NCBI GenBank assembly: GCA_016763235.1
Contig: JAESUE010000282.1
Span: 1 to 6,491, forward strand
Length of the DNA stretch: 6,491 bases
Reading direction: 5' to 3'
Source of the DNA: Pseudomonadales bacterium
GTDB taxonomy: Bacteria > Pseudomonadota > Gammaproteobacteria > Pseudomonadales > UBA3067
Below the pieces are notes generated by a model. The model did no database searches, had not been told where the DNA came from, and worked only from the letters and a program-made list of their open reading frames with translations. Made by a program: the position numbers and the translations under genes. This document shows, piece after piece, positions 1 through 5,323 of this stretch (positions are counted from its first letter, which is position 1; every line of letters begins with the position of its first letter).

Positions 1-573
1 ATATTGGCTGCGTAATTTCCAGTGTTGCTGGAACCGCCACTCTACGCCAAAACCGAAGGCGAGTTGAACATTGCTTTTTTTAACGACGGGGATGGTACTG
101 GGGTTCGATTGTGTGCCGATGCTGGAGATGCCCAACTTTATAAACGTATCAATGGGTGTGTCTGGAATAAGGTTATTCGTTAGGGAGGGTATGTCAACAT
201 AGTATCCGAGCATAACGGTGGGTACGGTGTAGCGGATGGTGCCGGATAAATCTCTTAGGGGGTTTTTGTCGGTGGCGGATACTTTTCCTAAATTGAGGTA
301 GGCGATGTCAGCAAACCCGTGAGGTTTAAAATGATAGCCGCCGTATATGAGTGATCCTGAATCATATTTATCTTCGATTGTCCAAGAGGAGTTGTTTCTG
401 TCGGGGTCAAGATAGGTTAAACCATATCCTGCACCGATATACCCACAGGGATCAAAGTTTTCTTGTGTGGTTTTATTTCCCTGTCGAATATCGCAGGCCC
501 AAGTTTCATCCGCAAAAATCTCGGTGTTAAATAGCCATGTTGTTACTATTATTAAGCCGATTTTTTTATTCAT
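1..573 (-). CDS. OmpA-like outer-membrane beta-barrel protein (3' end beyond window)
   Basis: The frame is open for 191 codons from the ATG at 573 to the window edge. It begins with a Sec signal peptide: MNKK, a hydrophobic core (IGLIIVTTWLF), and a likely cleavage after IFA at residue 21, before DETWAC. The mature part alternates like an OmpA-type eight-stranded barrel. YIGAGYGLTYLDPDR (about residues 45-59) fits strand 1. The segment around LIYGGYHF followed by ADIAYLNLGKVSA resembles the family pattern 'GYrF...E..Y.dLGk'. DTFIKLGISSIG and LAFGFGVEWRF...WKLRSQY resemble the 'aklG' and 'GvEyr...lr.eY' strands. Cys27 and Cys43 lie near the mature N-terminus and could pair. A peptidoglycan-binding OmpA domain might follow outside the window, which cannot be seen. 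A weak Shine-Dalgarno (GGA, 10 nt upstream) and an 8-bp overlap with the preceding gene suggest translational coupling. The OMP barrel call is firm; the substrate or partner is unknown. Confidence 0.85.
   Translation of the reverse strand, partial: MNKKIGLIIVTTWLFNTEIFADETWACDIRQGNKTTQENFDPCGYIGAGYGLTYLDPDRNNSSWTIEDKYDSGSLIYGGYHFKPHGFADIAYLNLGKVSATDKNPLRDLSGTIRYTVPTVMLGYYVDIPSLTNNLIPDTPIDTFIKLGISSIGTQSNPSTIPVVKKSNVQLAFGFGVEWRFQQHWKLRSQY
566..573 (-). promoter_or_regulatory. Stop/start overlap coupling the giant gene to the OMP gene
   Basis: On the coding strand the eight bases ATGAATAA hold both the ATG of the OMP gene and, in another frame, the GAA-TAA end of the giant gene. No promoter or terminator fits between the two genes. 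This indicates co-transcription and probably translational coupling, helped by only a weak GGA Shine-Dalgarno. Confidence 0.75.
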
Positions 574-661
574 GGCTTTTAATTCCGTTTATTTTTTTGC
601 CAAAGAAGAGCATTGCGAAGAGCATTAATAAGAACCATTGGTTCAATGCGCCGGATCCGGT
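566..661 (-). other. C-terminal Gly-Ser / hydrophobic / basic tail, possible sorting or anchoring signal
   Basis: Residues 1544-1574 of the downstream fragment read TGSGALN, then an uninterrupted hydrophobic run WFLLMLFAMLFFG, then KK and a short polar end (INGIKSHE). This three-part layout resembles the GlyGly-CTERM type of sorting tail processed by rhombosortase in Gram-negative bacteria. The Gly motif here is a minimal GSG, and the tail after KK is longer than usual. It could also be a plain C-terminal membrane anchor. Confidence 0.5.
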
Positions 662-3600
662 TCTTGCCGACTCGATGACGGTTTCTGCTTGTAAACGATC
701 GAGTATGCCGTCGTTATTATAATCGCCATTTTCTATAAAATCAGAGTATCCATCATTGTCGCTATCAGTTTCTAGATGGTTGAATATGCCGTCACCATCG
801 GTGTCTATCAGTTGGCCTAAGGCATCATCTATGCCATCGTTATTGACGTCTAATCCGCCGGTGAGTGTCACGTCAAACGCGTTGTCTATGCCATCGCCGT
901 CGTCATCTAAACCGGTCACTAATTGATTAGAGACTTCTTCCACATCGCTGACGCCATCGTTATCGCTGTCAGGGTCAAGGTAATCTGGAATGCCATCACC
1001 ATCGGTATCGGTGGGTTTAAACCGATCATCTGCACCATCGCCGTTCGCATCCACGCCGCCGGTAAAGACGACATCTACGGCATCGTCAATGCCGTTATTG
1101 TTTGCGTCGATCCCCGATAAGGTGATGCTTCCCGCTTCAATGGTATCGAGTATGCCGTCGTTATCGGCATCAGGGTCGAGGTTATCAGGAACGCCATCAT
1201 TATCGCTATCGCCGGTGCCTTCGAGCACATCGGGAATGCCGTCATTGTCATCATCTAAGTCACTGGAATCAGGTAGGCCGTCGTTGTCGCTATCTATAGT
1301 AGAGTTGACGACGCTGGTACCAAAACCGTTGGGGCTTTCATCGGTGATGTCTGGAATGCCATCATTATCGGTGTCTGTGCTTGCGTCAATGATGCCATCG
1401 TTATCGGTATCGAGTATGGCGTTGCCGTTTTCGATAATGTCATTATTGCCGTCATTGTTAGAATCAAGGTCAAGGTAGTCTGGGGTGCCGTCGTTATCGG
1501 TATCGAGTGGGCTGCTGGTTTGATCACGGCCATCGGCGAGGCCGTTTCCATCAAGGTCGTTTAAGCCTGCTTCTATAACATCCAGAAGAGAGTCATTATC
1601 ACTATCAAGATCACGGAAGTTTGCTACGCCGTCATTGTCGGTATCAATGGGGTTTAAGCCTGCGCCTGTCGCTAGGCCATTGCTATCAACGGAGGGGGTG
1701 CCGGTGCCAATTACGCCATCGTTGTCGGGGTCGCTGCCTCCGGACTCGGTGACATCGGGGATGCCATCGTTATCACTATCGAGGTCGCGAAAATCTGGGA
1801 TGTTATCGCCGTCGCTATCAAGGGCAACGCCGCCGTTGTAATTGACTGTGCCACTATCGGGGCTTGTTTCTAGCGCATCGACTAATCCATTGATGCCGAC
1901 GGGCTTAGTGTTATCAATCTGGCCATTGTTACCGGTATCGAGAGTTGCTGTATTGGGGGCACCGGATTCACTCAGGTCAAATAAGCCATCGTTATCGCTG
2001 TCGAGATCGAGGCTGTCGACGATGCCATCGCCATCGGTATCCACCAGGCCGTTACCTTCTAAGGCATCGGGAATACCATCGTTGTCGTCATCCAGATCGA
2101 TGCTATCAGGGATGTTGTCGTTGTCCGTATCGGTATTATCTCTGTAATCGGGGATGCCATTATTGTTGGCATCCGTTAACGGTAGGGGTGTTGTGGCGAG
2201 AGCATCATCAAAACCATCGCCATTACTATCGGTGAAGCTGTCTACCTGGCCATCGTCGTTATCATCGATGCCTCCTGCTTCGATTAAGTCGTATAGGCCA
2301 TCACCATCACTGTCGAGATCCCGAAAATCTGCAACGGTATCGTTATCGGTATCCAGCACGGTGTAGTTGATGGTGCCGCTATCGACGTTTGTTTCGAGTA
2401 TATCCGCTAGGCCATTGGTGCCAACGGTATTCCCCGCATCAATTTGGCCGTTATTATCGGCATCGAGCGTTGCTGGATTGGAAGCCCCTGATTCGACTAG
2501 GTCAGACAGGCCATCGTTATCGCTGTCGAGGTCGAGGCTATCGACGATGCCGTCGCCATCGGTGTCTACGAGACCGCTGTCTTCTTCGGTATCGGGAATG
2601 CCGTCGTTGTCGTCATCCAGATCGATGCTATCTGGGATGTTGTCGTTGTCCGTATCGACATTATCTATGTAATCGGGAGTACCGTCATTGTTGGCATCGG
2701 TTAACGGTAGGGGGCTGCTGCTTATGCCATCATCAAAGCCATCGTTATTGCTATCGGTGAAATTATCTACGAGGCCATCTTTGTTGGTATCGGTGCCGCC
2801 TGCTTCAACTAAGTCGAATAAGCCATCATTGTCTGCATCGAGTTCTAATTGATCGCCCAAGCCATCGCCATCGGTATCAATGGGGCTTAGTCCGGCTCCT
2901 GTGGCGAGGCCATTGCTGTCAACGGATGGGGCGCCGCTACCGATCACGCCATCGCCATCGGCATCAATACCGCCGGATTCGGTGACATCAGGAATGCCGT
3001 CGTTATCACTGTCGAGATCCCGAAAATCTGCAACGGTATCGTTATCGGTATCCAGCACGGTGTAGTTTATGGTGTCACTATCGGCGCTTGTTTCGAGTAC
3101 ATCCGCTAAGCCATTGGTGCCAAGGGAATTCCCCGCATCAATTTGGCCGTTGTTATCGGCATCGAGCGTTGTTGGGTTGAGGGCACCCGATTCCACGAGG
3201 TCAAACAGGCCATCGTTATCGCTGTCGAGATCGAGGCTATCGACGATGCCATCGCCATCGGTATCCACAGCGCCACTGCCTTCTATGGTGTCAGGGATGC
3301 CATCGTTGTCGTCATCCAGATCGACGTTATCAGGCACGCCGTCGTTATCGCTGTCATCGTTATCGCGATAATCAGGAATGCCATCACCATCGGTATCGGT
3401 TAACGGTAGGGGGTTGCCGCTTATGCCATCATCAAAACCATCGCCATTACTATCGGTGAAACCATCTACGAGGCCATTATTGTTGGTATCGGTGCCGCCT
3501 GCTTCAACTAAGTCGAATAAGCCATCATTGTCGGCATCGAGTTCTAATTGATCACCCACTCCGTCGCCATCTGTATCAACGGGGCTTAGTCCGGCTCCTG

Positions 3601-5290
3601 TGGCGAGGCCATTGCTGTCAACGGATGGAGCGCCGGTACCGATCACTCCATCGCCATCGGCATCAATACCGCCGGATTCGATGACATCGGGGATGCCATC
3701 GTTATCACTGTCGAGATCACGAAAATCTGCAACGCTATCGTTATCGGTATTAAGAATGGTGTAGGCGATGGTGCCACTATCAACGCTTGTTTCGAGTACA
3801 TCCACCAGGCCATTACTGCCAACGGAATTCCCCACATCAATTTGGCCGTTGTTATCGGCATCGAGCGTTGTTGGGTTGGGGCTGCCCGATTCCACGAGGT
3901 CAAACAGGCCGTCGTTATCGCTGTCGAGATCGAGGCTATCGACGATGCCATCGCCATCGGTATCCACAGCGCCACTGCCTTCTATGGTGTCAGGGATGCC
4001 ATCGTTGTCGTCATCCAGATCGTCTACGTTTGCAACACCATCACCATCTGTGTCGAGGGTGGATATTTGCACTTCCGTATTGCTGATATCTGTACTGGCA
4101 TTGCCTGCTTCATCGGTGATGATGGTGGTAACACTGTAGCTGCCATCAGTGAAATTCCCTAAGGTGCCGGTGGAGGGTGTTGCGGTGTTGGTATCGAGTG
4201 TCCATTCACCGTTAGTCACCGGCACGTTGTGGTAAGTAGCGCCATTGATCGTGACCGACAGTGTTTCACCAGTATCTAAAGTTGCTGTGCCGGTGAGCGT
4301 GGGCTTATCGCTGGCAATAACATTGTTCACCGTTGGGGTGCTTGCTGGCGCAGAAATGTCAATTTTTAGTTCGTTGCTGGATGTGTCTGCAGTGCTGTGA
4401 TCACCCTCTGTGATGGTGGCCGTTATTTCATAAATTGCTTCAGCAAGTTGGTCGGTGAGAGGAATAGTTAAAGTCCAGTTATCTCCGTTAACCGTAAGGT
4501 CTGTGCCGACGCTATAAGTTACGCTGTTGATTTCTACCGTTAGAACGCCGCCCGTTCTATTGGATGGATAGGTGCCGGTGATCACGGGTGTTTGATCATT
4601 CGTTATTTGAGAAACGACCGTGGGCTTAGGTAGAGAAAAAATAAAATCACGATTAATAGAGTCGCCATTACTGATCGAAAAGCTGTCTGGATCAGTTCCG
4701 GCAGTGAGGCCTAAACCGCTTAGCAGCGCATCATTATCGGTGTCACTGGTGATTTCCATTCGCCAGGTGCTTCCTTGCTCAAGCACTCGTTGGTAACGGC
4801 CCGCTTCATTGGTATACGCCTTGTAAACAAGGCTGCCGTTATCATAGAAGTTAACCCAGATGCCCGATAACGGGTTGCTGTCATAGCGCACGTAACCACT
4901 CATCATGCCTGAATTTACTAACAGGGTGATATCTTCGGCAGTGCTTGCTAGGGCATCAAAATTCATCACGCTGATACCTGCAGGGGCCGTTACTTCCACT
5001 TCATTCTGGTAGGTGGTCGCACCAAGATCGGCTGAAATGTCGACTGCAAAAGTAATTGAAATCGAGCTGTTAGCAGGGACGTTAATAACCCAAACAGGGC
5101 GGTTGAATTCGGTATCATCATAGGAGGTAACGGTAGGTGTGGCAGATGAAACAGTAAAACCTGCAGGGAGTAAGTCCCTGACTTCCACACCGTTGATGTC
5201 AGTGGCAAGTGAATTACTCACGGTGATGGTATAGCTTGCACTGCCACCGAGCGTTGCGTTATCACTGGCGGTTGTTTTTATTACCGTCAA
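566..5290 (-). CDS. Giant TSP3-repeat surface protein, C-terminal fragment of a split gene
   Basis: The frame has 1574 codons and opens only at a TTG at 5290 inside the octamer array. It has no signal peptide and no convincing ribosome site, so this is not a natural start. Domains in order (residues): 1-126 DUF11-like beta sandwich (TVIKTTASDNATLGGSASY, then DLLPAGFTV); 127-223 carboxypeptidase-regulatory/SdrD-B-like domain (SGYVRYDSNPLSGIWVNFYD, then NEAGRYQ); 224-314 and 315-411 bacterial Ig-like domains (the second ends TDEAGNAS); 412-1532 TSP3 repeats built from DxDxDGxxD calcium loops; 1544-1566 a Gly-Ser-Gly, hydrophobic, Lys-Lys tail. Known TSP3 repeats bind many Ca2+ ions and form a stiff stalk, so an extracellular adhesive or structural role is inferred. 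The same strand carries the DUF11-rich N-terminal part upstream, and the downstream OMP gene overlaps its stop. If the upstream frame really terminates, this part would be poorly translated or not exported. Confidence 0.85.
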   Translation of the reverse strand: MTVIKTTASDNATLGGSASYTITVSNSLATDINGVEVRDLLPAGFTVSSATPTVTSYDDTEFNRPVWVINVPANSSISITFAVDISADLGATTYQNEVEVTAPAGISVMNFDALASTAEDITLLVNSGMMSGYVRYDSNPLSGIWVNFYDNGSLVYKAYTNEAGRYQRVLEQGSTWRMEITSDTDNDALLSGLGLTAGTDPDSFSISNGDSINRDFIFSLPKPTVVSQITNDQTPVITGTYPSNRTGGVLTVEINSVTYSVGTDLTVNGDNWTLTIPLTDQLAEAIYEITATITEGDHSTADTSSNELKIDISAPASTPTVNNVIASDKPTLTGTATLDTGETLSVTINGATYHNVPVTNGEWTLDTNTATPSTGTLGNFTDGSYSVTTIITDEAGNASTDISNTEVQISTLDTDGDGVANVDDLDDDNDGIPDTIEGSGAVDTDGDGIVDSLDLDSDNDGLFDLVESGSPNPTTLDADNNGQIDVGNSVGSNGLVDVLETSVDSGTIAYTILNTDNDSVADFRDLDSDNDGIPDVIESGGIDADGDGVIGTGAPSVDSNGLATGAGLSPVDTDGDGVGDQLELDADNDGLFDLVEAGGTDTNNNGLVDGFTDSNGDGFDDGISGNPLPLTDTDGDGIPDYRDNDDSDNDGVPDNVDLDDDNDGIPDTIEGSGAVDTDGDGIVDSLDLDSDNDGLFDLVESGALNPTTLDADNNGQIDAGNSLGTNGLADVLETSADSDTINYTVLDTDNDTVADFRDLDSDNDGIPDVTESGGIDADGDGVIGSGAPSVDSNGLATGAGLSPIDTDGDGLGDQLELDADNDGLFDLVEAGGTDTNKDGLVDNFTDSNNDGFDDGISSSPLPLTDANNDGTPDYIDNVDTDNDNIPDSIDLDDDNDGIPDTEEDSGLVDTDGDGIVDSLDLDSDNDGLSDLVESGASNPATLDADNNGQIDAGNTVGTNGLADILETNVDSGTINYTVLDTDNDTVADFRDLDSDGDGLYDLIEAGGIDDNDDGQVDSFTDSNGDGFDDALATTPLPLTDANNNGIPDYRDNTDTDNDNIPDSIDLDDDNDGIPDALEGNGLVDTDGDGIVDSLDLDSDNDGLFDLSESGAPNTATLDTGNNGQIDNTKPVGINGLVDALETSPDSGTVNYNGGVALDSDGDNIPDFRDLDSDNDGIPDVTESGGSDPDNDGVIGTGTPSVDSNGLATGAGLNPIDTDNDGVANFRDLDSDNDSLLDVIEAGLNDLDGNGLADGRDQTSSPLDTDNDGTPDYLDLDSNNDGNNDIIENGNAILDTDNDGIIDASTDTDNDGIPDITDESPNGFGTSVVNSTIDSDNDGLPDSSDLDDDNDGIPDVLEGTGDSDNDGVPDNLDPDADNDGILDTIEAGSITLSGIDANNNGIDDAVDVVFTGGVDANGDGADDRFKPTDTDGDGIPDYLDPDSDNDGVSDVEEVSNQLVTGLDDDGDGIDNAFDVTLTGGLDVNNDGIDDALGQLIDTDGDGIFNHLETDSDNDGYSDFIENGDYNNDGILDRLQAETVIESARTGSGALNQWFLLMLFAMLFFGKKINGIKSHE
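695..1262 (-). repeat. Terminal TSP3 region, diverged calcium-loop repeats
   Basis: This last stretch starts with LDDDNDGIPDVLEGTGD but does not follow the macro-unit plan. It has its own internal pair: GIDANNNGIDDAVDVVFTGG with VDANGDGADDRF, and DDDGDGIDNAFDVTLTGG with LDVNNDGIDDALG. The shared DxxNxGIDDAxDVxxTGGxD pattern suggests a separate duplication of about 60 residues. It ends at NNDGILDRL, just before the C-terminal tail. Confidence 0.75.
1263..2099 (-). repeat. TSP3 macro-repeat unit 4, extended and more diverged (837 bp, 279 codons)
   Basis: The unit begins LDDDNDGIPDALEGNGLVD and keeps DLDSDNDGLFDLSESG, NNGQID and SNGLATGAGLNP. Its second half departs from the other units (SLLDVIEAGLNDLDGNGLAD, then NDIIENGNAILD, then ITDESPNGFGTSVVNSTID). 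It retains the segment that unit 3 lacks, which favours loss in unit 3. Confidence 0.8.
2100..2624 (-). repeat. TSP3 macro-repeat unit 3, internally shortened (525 bp, 175 codons)
   Basis: The unit starts LDDDNDGIPDTEEDSGLVD and follows units 1 and 2 until VADFRDLDSD. It then passes directly to GDGLYDLIEAGG, skipping the segment from SDNDGIPDV to DQLELD that units 1 and 2 carry. The missing segment is exactly 58 codons, and 233 minus 58 gives the observed 175. Its ends are both SDNDG/ADNDG-type calcium loops, as expected for an in-frame recombinational deletion. Confidence 0.85.
2625..3323 (-). repeat. TSP3 macro-repeat unit 2 (699 bp, 233 codons)
   Basis: This unit has the same order of marker strings as unit 1 and exactly the same length. 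Long DNA stretches are almost identical to unit 1, for example around 2781-2853 against 3480-3552. Differences such as SADSDTINYTVLD against SVDSGTIAYTILN show that the two copies have begun to diverge, so this is not simply one copy assembled twice. Confidence 0.9.
3324..4022 (-). repeat. TSP3 macro-repeat unit 1 (699 bp, 233 codons)
   Basis: The unit begins with LDDDNDGIPDTIEGSGAVD and ends just before the next LDDDNDGIPD. It contains the marker strings DLDSDNDGLFDLVESG, TLDADNNGQID, VADFRDLDSDNDGIPDV, SNGLATGAGLSP and DQLELDADNDGLFDLVEAGG. The anchor tcatccagat recurs exactly 699 bp away in unit 2. The stretch 3887-4022 differs from 3188-3323 at only one base (3911 against 3212), which points to a recent duplication or to gene conversion. 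Confidence 0.9.
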
Positions 5291-5306
5291 CCCGTCAACC
5301 CGTCAA
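5278..5306 (-). promoter_or_regulatory. Weak candidate sigma-70 promoter formed by the octamer array
   Basis: Each array unit contains TTGACG, which matches five of six bases of the -35 consensus TTGACA. The copy at 5306-5301 lies exactly 17 bp upstream of TAATAA (5283-5278). That hexamer matches only three of six positions of TATAAT by register. The spacing is optimal but the -10 is poor and AT-rich by chance could explain it. Treat as a possibility only. Confidence 0.15.
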
Positions 5307-5323
5307 CCCGTCAACCCGTCAAC
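5284..5323 (-). repeat. Five perfect tandem copies of an 8-bp unit, breaking the reading frame
   Basis: On the coding strand the unit GTTGACGG occurs five times without a mismatch, flanked by GG upstream and TAATAA downstream. Eight is not a multiple of three, so each copy shifts the frame. Entering from the DUF11 frame, the first unit reads GGG TTG ACG and the second supplies GGT TGA, a stop. The stop therefore appears at any copy number of two or more. With one copy the reading is GGC GGG TTG ACG GTA ATA, which joins the two large frames in register (net removal of 32 bp). Confidence 0.95.

Noticed and set aside
1263..4022. CRISPR-like appearance from many short recurring strings such as gccatcgttatcgctgtcgag
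   Set aside because: The spacing is irregular, the strings vary, and every copy encodes a TSP3 calcium loop in one continuous frame. There are no uniform spacers.
923..4162. Many plus-strand open frames rich in Ser, Pro, Met, Arg and Cys opposite the TSP3 region
   Set aside because: They are mirror images of the repetitive Asp-rich minus-strand coding sequence (for example repeated SLSLSRSRLSTMPSPSVS). They show no ribosome sites, domains or signal peptides, and repeat with the same period as the macro-units.
5288..5290. TTG at 5290 as a true start codon of an independent 1574-residue protein
   Set aside because: It lies inside the tandem array, lacks a good ribosome site, and gives no signal peptide although the protein is clearly an exported type. 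It would also begin inside the first strand of a DUF11 domain.
5284..5323. Classic three-phase reversible phase-variation switch
   Set aside because: Although 4 or 7 copies would restore the register at the far side of the array, the TGA in the second unit would stop translation first. Only a single copy gives read-through, so simple gain or loss of one unit from five copies cannot turn the gene on.
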